A stretch of DNA of 23,743 bases from Porogramme epimiltina (lineage: Eukaryota; Basidiomycota; Agaricomycetes; Polyporales; Polyporaceae), in contig FTLJ01001202.1 in NCBI GenBank assembly GCA_900155495.1, positions 1-23,743 of the forward strand, given 5' to 3'. Positions 1-9,731 of the stretch are shown one piece after another. The stretch's first letter is position 1; every line of letters begins with the position of its first letter. The translations under genes were made by a program, and so were the position numbers. Below the pieces are notes generated by a model, which was not told the origin of the DNA, made no database searches, and saw only the letters and a list, made by a program, of their open reading frames with translations.

Positions 1-415
1 CCGCCCCCGCCTCCGCCACCAACCCCTCCTCCCCCGCCCGACGACCCCCCCCCCGCCATTCCCCTCCACCTGCACGCTCTCCCTCGGTAATGGGGCTCGT
101 AGAAGTTAGACGAAGGAGATGATGGGTAGGAGGAGAGGAGGGGAGGAGGGAGGAAGTGGGTACACGAGGAAAAAGGGAGAGCCGCGCGATACCCGACGGT
201 TCGGCACGCCACCCCCTCGGGCCGTGTCCCGCTTCCGGAGGCCCCGACTCCGCCTCCCGCCTCCCGCCTCCCGCCTTCCGCCCGCCCCCTCCCGTCTTCC
301 GCCTTCCGCCCTCCCTATACGCCATTGGTTCGTTGAAATAATTGGATTGAGGATCCGCCTTCCATGAGGTAAGGGAGAGGAGGAAGGGAGCGGGAGGAGG
401 AAGAGAGGGTGACGG
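1..415. repeat. Low-complexity purine/pyrimidine DNA with a CCGCCTC-type microsatellite
   Basis: The first 60 bases are almost pure C with scattered T, A and G. Bases 115-170 and 367-415 are G/A-rich on the plus strand. Between about 250 and 315 the sequence repeats short units of the type CTCCCGC and CTTCCGC. The open frames here are short, with Pro/Arg/Ser-rich translations typical of such composition, so I do not call a gene. Confidence 0.75.
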
Positions 416-541
416 AGTGAAGGGTGCTGAGGAAGCGAGGGCGCTGATCGAATGTAAATCGACGATCGACGGTCGGCTAATTGTACTCAACGCCCGCACT
501 CCATCGGTGCATAATGGGGGGACGAATGACTTTCGCCACCC

Positions 542-550
542 TATATATTA
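542..550 (+). promoter_or_regulatory. Candidate TATA box of the KDZ transposase gene
   Basis: TATATATTA lies about 60 bases upstream of the chosen ATG at 611, a plausible distance for a TATA element with a short 5' leader. The AT-rich patch stands out from GC-rich surroundings. No other promoter element was recognised. Confidence 0.45.
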
Positions 551-610
551 TTGTAGACGCATAGTAAATAGTTTTCCTGCAATACATCCTCCTCTCACCA
601 CACCTCTGCT

Positions 611-3600
611 ATGCCTCCGAAAGGCGTGTCGCGCCGGGTCACAACTGTCCGCCCAAAGCTTGCGGCGACATCATCATCCGGGAGCCATGCATTCACGACC
701 ATGGAGACGAAGAGTCTGGGCCTTCAGGGTATCGCCGACGCCAAGCGCGAGTCGGACAGACAATACGCGAAGCTACTAGCAGGTACGCAGTGATGGGACC
801 CTGCCTTACTAATGTGGCTGACGTGAACTAGGCCTCTCTCCGGAGGACCGCATAACGCTCGCAGAGTTACAAGGAACTCACGCTCCTCAAGAATTCGAAT
901 ACGACGCCGCCATGGATTACTTACAAGGTCCTTTGGACGACGGCGAAGATGGGTTCGACGCCGACGACGAAGGTGACCCGCGAGATTCCGTAGCCGAAGC
1001 GATTCGGGGAATCATAGAGGCGCGCCGGCAGTGAGTACCATACAGGTGATGACGTACTCAATGTTCACGTCGTTCCTGGCAGTTCCAGCCACCGCGTAGC
1101 ACATGACGATCGCACCTGGCGCCAACGTCTCGATGCCGCGCACGCAAATTGGAAGGAGCAGATACCACTGCTCGTGGCGGCATACCTCAAATTCGAATAT
1201 GGACGCGACACGGCACAGCCACAGCAGGGCGACACGGTACAACCACAACAAGACGACACAGAGCAAGCGCCCCAGCAACCGGAGCTTACAGGGACCATGC
1301 GCGTTCTAGACTTCTACACCTTGGCGAACGAGGTGGAGTACTCCGTGCGGCCCGGGGAGCGCACTTCCGAGGCGCTCGTGGCGTCCGGCTACCTTCCTAA
1401 TTCCCCGGTGTCTCCGTCGATCGCGGTCTCGATCAAGACGCTCGAGCTCCTCCGCGAGCTCCGGTTATTCAAGGCTTCTTTCAGTACGGAGGCGTTCACC
1501 AAGTTAATATGCCACAAATATTTGGTTAGCTTCTCTATACGCGAGTTACACATTTATTTACACATTTGTAGATACCATATCGTCGACACTACCGTACCGC
1601 CATTGCAGACACATTCGACGTCTACGTCCAGATCCTGCAAGTTGTCGACCAGCGCGTCATGGAAGTCCTCGGGCGCGGCGATCCGGACTGGCGCGCGCTC
1701 AACGGGTGTCCGGCTTGTGCCTACGAGGTACGTCATCTAATTTTAGCCTTACCCCGCGTCGCGCGCTCATATTTTACCATAGTTGGAAGGCGAGGAGCCG
1801 CTCACGTTCGCGCGGCTCATCGCCATGGACGGGAACAACTCGCTCAAGCGACTCGCTACCAGAGGCGATCGAGTCGCCGGGGATGTTCGTCAGTTCAATA
1901 GTAATTATTATCTTTCTCGCGAGTTTGTGGACTCGTTCGCGAACGAGGTCAAGTCCAGGCAAACACAGAGCAAGCCCGACCTGCGCGACCGGGCCGACCC
2001 TCGTGCCGCCGGTGGCGATGCCGAGGCCTCGGCCCCTCCGCTCCCCGACGATCCGGACCCGACGCAAGGGAACCCCAACCACGGGTGCGCCGGGAACTGG
2101 AAAGCTGCCGCGGCCGACGAAGAGAAAAAAATGTGGGGCATTTTCGACGAGACTGGAATCTTTGTCTGCGCCTGCAGACACTCCATTGTCATCTATGTCG
2201 TCGACATGGTGCAGACGGGCGAGCGGTGAGTACTCGCGCAGCGAAACTGAATTTCACCGCCACTGATCGGTGACGTCAGGGCGAAGTACGCCCTTGCCAT
2301 TTTGGCGAAAATCCTCGAGAAACTCACGGGGAAGAAGATCTGTGTCGGGTATGACATTGGATGCGTCTTCGAAGGGACAGTACTGTCGAGTTCCCTCGGA
2401 GATAAGTTCAAGGAAAGCGGCTCGCGTTTTTGCGTGCCGGCGTTCCACGGATATTCCCACAGCTACAAGTGCCAGACACAGTATCATCCCAATTGCATAA
2501 GCGGTCTCGGCCTCGAGGACCTGGAGACGCTCGAGCGCATCTTCAGCGGATCAAACCAGCTCGCCCCGATTATTCGCTACGCATCTCCGTTCCGCCGCCT
2601 CTCACACATTCACCAATATTTCACCCAGATGGACTACGAGAAGTATGGCAACATCGGCATGATGTTGTTCAACAACTACAAACAACACCTTTCAATCATC
2701 GCCACCGAGCCGGCCCTCGAAGCTACCTTGAAGGAACAAGCGCTCACGCGAGCGGACCTCACCGCGTTCGAAGCCGAAGAACGCACGTTTTTCGCGACAC
2801 TACAAAACGAAGACCCTGAGAACCTCCACGCTATCGCGTACGTGGAGGCGCTGAAGGACCTCGCGAAATATCGGTATGTATTCTTACATCTCGTTGCGCG
2901 ATACGAAGGTTCACACTCGGCGGCAGGACCCAACTCGACGGCGCGGATCGGCGTTTCGCGGACCGCGCCCCACAGGCACCGGGGGTTGACGCGCCCCGGG
3001 ACGATCAACTCCGGTTCCTGGACCCCACGTCCGGCCCCACGGACTACGCCACCGGCCTCTCAGCGACGCGGAAGCTCGAGACGGAGCGCCGAAACCTTCG
3101 CGCTCGAGTGGAACGCCTCGAAGACGAGGTCGCGCGCCTCGAGGCGAAGCTGGAAGTCGACCGAACGTGGCAGCCCGGCGACCTGCTGTACGACAACACG
3201 GTCGAGTACATCAAGACGCGAAAATACCAAGTCGCGCTGGGCAAGCTGCAAAGACTGGTGATTTTGCGCCTGTTCGAGCTCCACAAGCTGAACCTCGCGC
3301 AGACCGGTAAGTGTCGTCCCGCTCTCCGCGCGCAAATATTTTTATTCAATGTATTTTTAGGCTACCAAGCTCGTACATACATCGCGAAGAACTTACAACG
3401 CCGTTGCGAAGCTATCCGGAACGCGGTCAAGGAGTTCAACGCGGCGTCACGTGAGCTCGACCCGAACGGCAAGCAGGTCGACTGGTCCGATGTTTCTCAC
3501 TATTCCTTTATCGAGGAATTTGCGCTTCTGCAGGATACACGGAACGATCTATCGGGCAAGAGGTGGACGGAGCCAGCAGTGCGGGAGACGATGCACCACG

Positions 3601-4028
3601 CTCGCCGGATCGACCGCGCCCGAGAAGAGGCGAAGCGCGCGAAGATTGAAGCTCGTCGCATGCACACCTGGATCCGCGACGAAGAAGCTGGCTTCCGCAA
3701 GGTTCTGGACCAGTTGAAGACGTCCAATGACCCCATACACGGCGCGACCGAGTTGTATTGCTCGCGCCGTCGGGCCGCCAATGCCCGGAACATGGCTTAC
3801 ATTCTTCATCTCTACCAGCAGCCTGGCTACGATGGCGAGACAACGCCCGGGAAGCGTGCAAACGGCGATTCGACTGCCGTTCCGGACACAATGGTGCCTG
3901 ACGTGCCTCAAGACGAGGCCGAGGCGGTCGCCAAGGAGGTAGATGACGTCATGGAATTGGGGGACGACGATCAGGCCAACGAAGAGTTCGCCGGTGTGCT
4001 GGAATTTCTCGCGGGGCTCACGGTTTAG
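611..4028 (+). CDS. KDZ-family transposase (CxC1-like, Kyakuja-Dileera-Zisupton), eight exons
   Basis: Splice model: 611-782, 832-1030, 1083-1524, 1572-1727, 1783-2225, 2280-2873, 2927-3306, 3361-4028. It gives 1017 residues with every phase consistent and introns of 47-55 bp with GT-AG ends. KDZ proteins are the transposases of a fungal DNA transposon class and are thought to use an RNase H-fold DDE nuclease. Visible hallmarks, in order: an acidic stretch around residues 95-110; a CPAC cysteine pair (317-320) followed by YELEGE; the block around MDGNNSLKR (catalytic Asp candidate D339); IFDETGIFVCACRH; the YDIGC block (D496); HP-x(5)-GLGLEDLETLER (Glu candidates E553 and E556); RYASPFRR; a coiled coil at about 716-748; and the C-terminal helical region typical of the family. 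I see no internal stop or frameshift, so the gene may be functional. The ATG at 611 is the first in frame after the TATA box. Family assignment is from motif recognition; the splice sites at 2874/2926 are the least certain. Confidence 0.88.
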
Positions 4029-4031
4029 CTA

Positions 4032-4406
4032 CATTGCCATGTTCGTAGTACACACAATACGTTCCCATGCTATCCTCGGTATAGAGTGCGTGTGATAACA
4101 CTTTTATTCAACTGATAACGAATGCGCAAGTATTATTAGCACATTACGTGAGCGCTTCGCACGAGATTAGCGCAGCGTTGAGTAGACGTTTGTCCAAACG
4201 GCGCTCACAAGCTGTTGGTAGATGGATTGCCATGTATGTAGCACACACAACGTTCCCATGTTGTCTGCCGTCTAGAGTACGCGTGATAATACTTTTATTC
4301 AGCTGATAACGAATGCGCGAGTATTATTAGCACATTACGTGAGCGCTTCGCACGAGATTAGCGGAGCGTTAAGTAGACGTATGTCCAAACGGCGCTCACA
4401 AGCTGT
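4032..4406. repeat. Two tandem copies of a ~192 bp unit behind the transposase stop codon
   Basis: Copy 1 begins with ATTGCCATG at 4032 and copy 2 with the same word at 4226. The closing word GGCGCTCACAAGCTGT is at 4200-4215 and again at 4391-4406, so the period is 191-194 bp with a few substitutions and small indels. A fragment like the start of a third copy (CATTGCC) follows at once. Each copy holds an internal inverted repeat, GTGAGCGC (4148-4155 and 4339-4346) against GCGCTCAC (4201-4208 and 4392-4399). The unit starts four bases after the stop codon, so it is either 3' UTR or subterminal DNA of the transposon. Confidence 0.9.
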
Positions 4407-5575
4407 CATTGCCGACTGAATGCGCGCGCGCCACTCTCCGCGCGTCCGATGCGCCACTTCCCCGCACTGCCAACTCCACCCTCTCTCGTCGCATCTTTCC
4501 ATCCCTTTACACTTGTTTCGATTAGATGTTTATAATTATGTTGTCTTCTATACGGACCACTAATTTTTAAAATAAGGTGATGTGTTCTTTCGATCAACGA
4601 ACTGGATAGTCGGTTTAGGTTCTATTCTCACGACTTCGCATGCTGTTTCTCACACAGGTCTGCGCGAAGGGGACATGTCTCCCTGGCCGCATCAGCAGGT
4701 GGCATCACCACCAGGTGCGACACTACGAGATCGCTTCAGTGGCCTTTCGTGGGCCCGCGCGGAGCGTTTTCAGGGTGGCGCGATCACTGCTGCTTCTAGA
4801 GCATGACACGCCACCTGTTAGTGAGTTCACACCCCATCTCAGTTCTTTCGTGCTTCTCCTGGCTTCCTCGGCTACTTACGTGTATGTCCGCGATCCAGTG
4901 CTGATGCAACCTTCCATTTCGCACCCAGGCGGTGGCTGCTACCACATGCACCACGACGTTGAGAGCGGTCATGGGTGCAGTGGAAGGTGCGTATTCTCTT
5001 TCGCACTCGCTATCCCGTTCGTGCGTTTCGCTCACCCACGCATCTATCGTTCAGTAGAGTAGGTAACTCCTTCTTTCCTACGCACCTCTAGACCATTGCG
5101 CTTCCAATAATCTTCATTGGACATACAAGACTCGACGCGCCGTCCACTCTCCTCCCCGGAGGTGGCGCGCGAACATGACCTTGGTGATTTACTCTATCAA
5201 ATGCTTCGCGCGACTGACCACACTTATTACATGCTACTACTAGGTATTTCTCCGCGATCAATGGTCTCGCGCGCCCCTCCGAGAAGGTGTATACCTTTCG
5301 GCGGATGCTCCCAATTCCTGCTCATGTGTCACGTGACGCACCTCATGAGAGAAGTATTCTCCCTCCCTCCTCTCCGAGCACGCCCGACTAATTTCCCCAC
5401 TTCTGGTAGATGCATCAAAGGCAATACTATTATTTCGCGAAATTTTCCGAACCTCAAAAACGCGACGCGAACGCCCACCCACCCCGTAAGTCCACCTCTC
5501 CGTACCAGCACCCACGGTCCTTACACCATCTTTCCCCGACATCGCCGCCTTCTCTCCCGCACCCACGCCGACACC
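4407..5575. other. Intergenic DNA without a supported gene
   Basis: The longest open stretch (4640-5062, plus strand, 140 codons) begins at no convincing start and shows no recognisable motif. AT-rich DNA at 4510-4600 separates the repeat block from this region. A small palindrome, TTTCGCGAAA, lies near 5442. The last few hundred bases presumably hold the promoter and leader of the gene starting at 5576, but I see no clear TATA box. Confidence 0.5.
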
Positions 5576-7171
5576 ATGGCCCCAACGTCAAACCTTAACA
5601 AGCTTCTCGTGAAGCTCGGGAAGCCGGCGAAGAAGGTTGCCTACCGGCGCGTCAAGGCTCCATGGCGCCGCAAGCCTCGCGCGCCCATCCGGCTCTCTGC
5701 CGCCGACAAGCTCGCGGTCCGCCAGAAGCGCGCGCAGGGCCGGCTCGACGAGGAGCTGGATCTCCTCACGGCCCGTCAAGCCAACTGGGCCGCGGCTGAG
5801 CGCATGGCCGAGAAGCACGGCCACAAGCCTGCTTACTGGTACAAGCAGATCATCCACGAGCGGCACGCCCAGCTACAGGCNNCAAGCGCGTTTCGTCCGA
5901 CGGCGTCATGGAGGAGCTCTCCAGCCGCTGGGCGAAGATGTCCCCAGAGGAGAAGAAGGCCGCCACCGCCGACGGCCTCAAGGAGCTCACGGACCGGCAG
6001 GAGAATCGCAAGCGCGGACGCCAGAACATCCCTATGGCCGCGTTCAACGACACGCGTGCGACGCTTGCGTCGCTCCAGGGCACGGTAAGTTTTTTTCGTA
6101 CTTTCGTCGAATCTCGCGCGCGCGCGCGCGCCGGCGCTAACAACTCCTGTAGATCACGGATTTGCACGAGCGCACGGACGTCAACTTCCTCGTGGTGGCG
6201 TCGCGCTCCCATCCCAACCACTACAACGCGCCGTACATCTTCTATACAGATGACCGTGTTCGTCAATACGCGGAGGCGTCGCTCTCTGGCAAGACCCTCG
6301 AAACCTTCGCGATGGAGATGGAGGGCTTCCTCATCTCGGGCATGCAGTGTAAGCATCATCTTGGTTGCTTACATTTCCTTATTGACGCGTCCTCCAGCTC
6401 TCACTATCAATCATCGCGAACAACTGATTGATTCCAAGAAGAAGACCAGCGCGCTGATCAAGAAGAAGCTCCGTACGTTTTTTTATTTGTTTATTCATAT
6501 TCGTATCAATTTATCTACGTACAGAGAATGCGTGCCCGAGCGCGCGAGGCGTGCCCGCGCGCATGCAATACAGTAGCTTCCCCGAGCTCATCACCGCCAA
6601 GTTCGGCATCGTGCTCGAGAAGTGGCCCCTCCCGAAGTTCGTCCCCCCCGGCTCCATCAACTCCGCCACCACCATTCGCCTCCTCTTCAACGCGTTTGAA
6701 CGTGATATCACGTTCTTCCGCGCGCTCAGCGACGCTGAGTGGGAGGCGTGGGTAACGGCCCACGAAGCCGGGGAGGCGCCCCCCTCCGTCACCATCGCTG
6801 CCCTCGCCGCGCCGCTCGTGGGCGGGACGACTTCCGAGGCTCCCGAGGAGCCCGCCGTGCGGGACGGCGCCGCGACCGACGCCAACTCCATGACAGGCGC
6901 CCTCCCCGGGCCCATGGAGGTGGACACGTCCCCCGCCCCTCAGGACTCTGCCCCCGCCTCCAACGGCGGTGCGAACCCCGGCGAGAACCCCACGGGCCAG
7001 GTCGCCGCCGCCCCCGTGATGGCGTTCCAGTTCGTCAACGCCTCCGCCCCCGACGAAGGCTCCGCCTTCCAGGTCAAGAAGCGCACGCGGAAGACTCGCT
7101 CGGACAAGGGCAAGCCGCGCAAGCGTCGCGCCGCCGCGGACGAGACGGGCACGCCCGCCGCCATGGAGTGA
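5576..7171 (+). CDS. Hypothetical HMG-like/basic protein of an Agaricomycete-wide family, four exons, frame broken by an N run
   Basis: Model: 5576-6084 (including two N), 6153-6348, 6398-6472, 6525-7171. Introns are 68, 49 and 52 bp (GTAAGT, GTAAGC, GTACGT donors). Ignoring the two N the product is about 474 residues. Residues 1-48 are strongly basic. A helical Lys/Arg/Glu-rich part follows, including WAKMSPEEKKAA, which resembles the last helix of an HMG box. Then comes PMAAFNDTRATL, a central block (DLHERTDVNFLVV to LEGFLISG-like), NHREQLIDSKKKTSAL, and FPELITAKFGIVLEKWPLPKF. A low-complexity Ala/Pro/Gly stretch leads to a basic, NLS-like segment near 445-461. I recall many mushroom-genome proteins with this block order, function unknown. 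Nuclear location and DNA binding are inference from charge. The stop is TGA at 7169-7171; the alternative of splicing at the overlapping GTGAGT cannot be excluded. Confidence 0.7.
5881..5882. other. Assembly gap (two N) inside a coding exon
   Basis: Codons upstream of the N run are in one frame and those downstream are shifted. Skipping both N rejoins the frames exactly, giving Gln-Ala-Lys-Arg at the junction. The missing length must therefore be zero or a multiple of three bases. The N run is the only ambiguity in the window. Confidence 0.9.
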
Positions 7172-7189
7172 GTGGGCGTGCAGCCCGCG

Positions 7190-7345
7190 CGAGGGGGCGC
7201 TCCTCCTCGCGGGCTCTCGCGTGCCCTCGCGCGGCCCCTCGCGGCCCCTCGCGTGCCCTCGCGCGCGCTCCCGCGGGGCCCCGCCCGCCCCCTCGCGCGC
7301 CCCCGCGAGCTCGCGCACGCTCTCGCGCGCCGTCGCGTCGTTCGT
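7190..7345. repeat. GC-rich minisatellite of CCTCGCG-type units
   Basis: Directly after the stop of the preceding gene the plus strand repeats short words such as CCCTCGCG, GCCCCTCGCG and CTCGCGCGC in degenerate tandem for about 150 bases. This gives Ala/Arg/Pro-only translations in all frames. It ends near the TCTCTCGATATG at about 7380, where normal composition resumes. Confidence 0.75.
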
Positions 7346-7599
7346 CTCCGTTGCTCCCCCTCGTGTCGCTCGTCTTCGTCTCTCCCTCTCGATATGTTGA
7401 ACTGGTAATCACTACACCGTTGTTTCCGTCGCCCTCTCCTTATCGCGTACTCACTTGTAAAGTCGAGTATATACCCATCCTTTGAAATATATTGACGGAC
7501 TGTATTACATTGTAATCGTGTGCCTTCTGTTGCGTAAGTTTAAAAAAAACCATCAGTACCACCGTCATGGCTACGGGCCCCGGAACTCATGTGATCGGA

Positions 7600-7633
7600 C
7601 CCAGGCGACGACCGGGCCCAGGCGACGACCGGG
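7600..7633. repeat. Perfect 17-bp tandem duplication
   Basis: The word CCCAGGCGACGACCGGG occurs twice head to tail (7600-7616 and 7617-7633) with no mismatch. It lies in non-coding DNA about 430 bp after the preceding gene. Confidence 0.9.
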
Positions 7634-8311
7634 CCGTGGCGTTCAGGTACCGATGATGAAATCATACAGCCGCAATATGTTAGTGTGCACCAAGTATATT
7701 GACATTGCTCTATAGCTACACTACACAACTAATACTACATAATTTGAGTATGCTGCCGACTGCGAGAAGAGTCTTTTGAGCGCTAACTATCGGCGTAGTG
7801 GTATTTTTGCCAGCTTCCCAGCCTCCGAGCACCCCGGAGTAAGACACGCGCCTCGAGTGCCTTGTCGGGAGATCCGCCAACCGCGGACCTGGTGGCGCGG
7901 TTCCATGACGTCGGCCCAGCCACCTGGCTCGGCGCCTTGGTATACTCCCTCCCCCCGTCTATTCCTCTATTCCCCTCCCTTGCACCTCCCCCTCCTACTG
8001 TCCCTATTCACACTCCTGTGGAGTGCTGGGATAGTAGGAGTAGGACGAGCAGGGGAGGGAGGAGAGGGTGAGGTGAGGTGGGGGAGCGCCCACCTAGCGT
8101 GCCTCGTGGTGGCGCGCCTTCCGGCATTCCGGGCGCGAGACCTGTGGCGCCGGAACTCCGGCAATCGTAATGCCTAAGCCCGACTTCCCCCTCCCTGCTC
8201 CCTTCCCCACTCTCCCTCCCTTCTCCCCTCCCCGTCCTATCCCTAGCGGGCCCACAACAACGTACAAGTGATGGGTGTATGGCCATGTGGACAGGCGTCG
8301 GGGGACGGCGC

Positions 8312-8345
8312 GGGGGGCGGGAGGCGGGAGCGGGGGCGGGGCGGG
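8312..8345 (+). other. G-quadruplex-type G-run cluster
   Basis: Six runs of three or more G (lengths 6, 3, 3, 5, 4 and 3) are separated by loops of one to four bases. This satisfies the usual G3+/N1-7 quadruplex pattern with spare runs. Confidence 0.7.
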
Positions 8346-8393
8346 AGCCGGCTAGTGGCGCCGCGCCGGCGCGGGCCTCGTGGTGCCCGGTGT

Positions 8394-8459
8394 CCGGCAA
8401 CTGTACGGCTCATTTCTCCGGCCGCCGGCTTCCGGCAACCACACGGCTCATTTCTCCGG
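8394..8459. repeat. Two 28-bp direct repeats with 10-bp spacer
   Basis: Copies at 8394-8421 and 8432-8459 both begin CCGGCAA and end ACGGCTCATTTCTCCGG. They differ only at two central positions (CTGT against CCAC). The period is 38 bp and there is no coding context. Confidence 0.85.
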
Positions 8460-8545
8460 CAGCGCCTCCTCGTGCCGTCTCCCGCCGGGTGGCGGGCTGA
8501 CATAACCTCTTGGGCGGGCTTACATCACCTACCCCAAATGGTAGC

Positions 8546-8575
8546 GGGGCGGGGCGGGGGGGCTGTCGGGCGGGG
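8546..8575 (+). other. Second G-quadruplex-type G-run cluster
   Basis: G runs of 4, 4, 7, 3 and 4 are separated by loops of one to five bases, about 200 bp after the first cluster and on the same strand. Confidence 0.65.
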
Positions 8576-8826
8576 CACACCGCGGGCGCGTTGGCGCGGG
8601 GGTTTAAGCAACGCCATTGTATTTAGAAGTATAAACTATGTAGTAATACAAAAAGAACGGAGAAAATTGGCCCAGAAACAAGGCCGGGGCAGGGGGACAG
8701 CGAGCTCGCTGTGGGACACAGCGAGCACGAGGTGGCGGGGACGGGCGCCAGATGAGGGCGACGGCGGCAAGGGGCGGGCGGCGCGCGTTGCCGCCGACGC
8801 GCGTGATCTGGTGACGTAGCGCCATG

Positions 8827-8852
8827 CCGCCGCCGGACATTGCCGGCGGTGG
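8827..8852. repeat. Short GC-only hairpin
   Basis: CCGCCGCCGG at 8827-8836 pairs with CCGGCGGTGG at 8843-8852 around a six-base loop, with a single mismatch. It has no T-run after it and no adjacent gene, so it is not read as a terminator. Confidence 0.6.
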
Positions 8853-9731
8853 ACTTGACGCAGGGGACGGCGGGCAGTGTATCTTCGCTGTTTCGGGAAA
8901 CGAGCTATCCATAGTGCTACTGGTAGTGGCCACTGGACGGGAAAAGAGGTTTGATTAACTAGGCAAGGTGGGGGGTACATGACTAGTCTGGGTAACTAAT
9001 AATCCGTGAGGATCAGGTGTTTATCTTATCGCCCAGATCTTCCCGCAACCGATATAGCGTACTACACTGCCAACTCAAATTGATGTATTTTTAAGGTCGG
9101 GCGCTGGGCGCCGTGTGATGTGCGGTGTAGACCCCTGTGGTTGCCTCATAATGTCATATTAAGCTTATGGCCGCAGATTTGGGTGCGCCAAAAAGATGCA
9201 CAGACACTCAGTTGATGTTTCGTCTCAGATGTCTGTTCAAGGTCTGCACAAGGCTTCCTCAGATACCCTGTCCATTCCTTATGGAAATGCTGATGGTGGC
9301 CCGACAAATATATTCAATGTGATCCTCCATAAATGGACTGACTCTTCGCTCAGCTAGCGTGTATCTTTGCTCTCAGGGATCTCAATGCACTCCTCTCTGC
9401 GGGCTCGATATTTCCCTCTCGGTGTTATGAGACCACGTCTCTCGAGACGATTAGTGCTTCCATGCTCATTATCTTATTCATTCCCTCCCGGTGGGCTCAG
9501 CAGTATCACTCGTATAACACAACTTCCAATATCTATCTCCCGCTGTGTCCAGTATGACATCCATATGCACATTCACCGTTACGATACGCTGCGGCAGTTT
9601 GGAAGTGTAGATATATTGATAATTGTTGGTAGGATTACAAAGTACTACTATAACCGAAGGCAACGTCTCAGAAGAATGACTCACACACGGTAGTTGAGAT
9701 GTAGCTTGAACTTGGCAGTGAGGGATCAGGT

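Larger units (their letters stand above)
7634..9731. other. Long non-coding stretch with strand-asymmetric tracts
   Basis: No coding region is supported over about 2 kb. The plus strand holds pyrimidine tracts at about 7944-8000 and 8184-8240, then G-rich tracts at 8300-8345 and 8546-8575. Bases 8634-9730 return to mixed composition with frequent stops in all frames and no RNA gene that I recognise. The open frames at 8268-8819 are products of the GC skew. Confidence 0.6.

Noticed and set aside
4640..5062. Open frame of 140 codons between the two plus-strand genes
   Set aside because: No motif, poor start context and no splice link to the downstream gene; it is likely chance in GC-rich DNA.
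8268..8819. Gly/Arg-rich open frame of 183 codons
   Set aside because: It spans both G-run clusters and the direct repeats; its composition explains the absence of stops.
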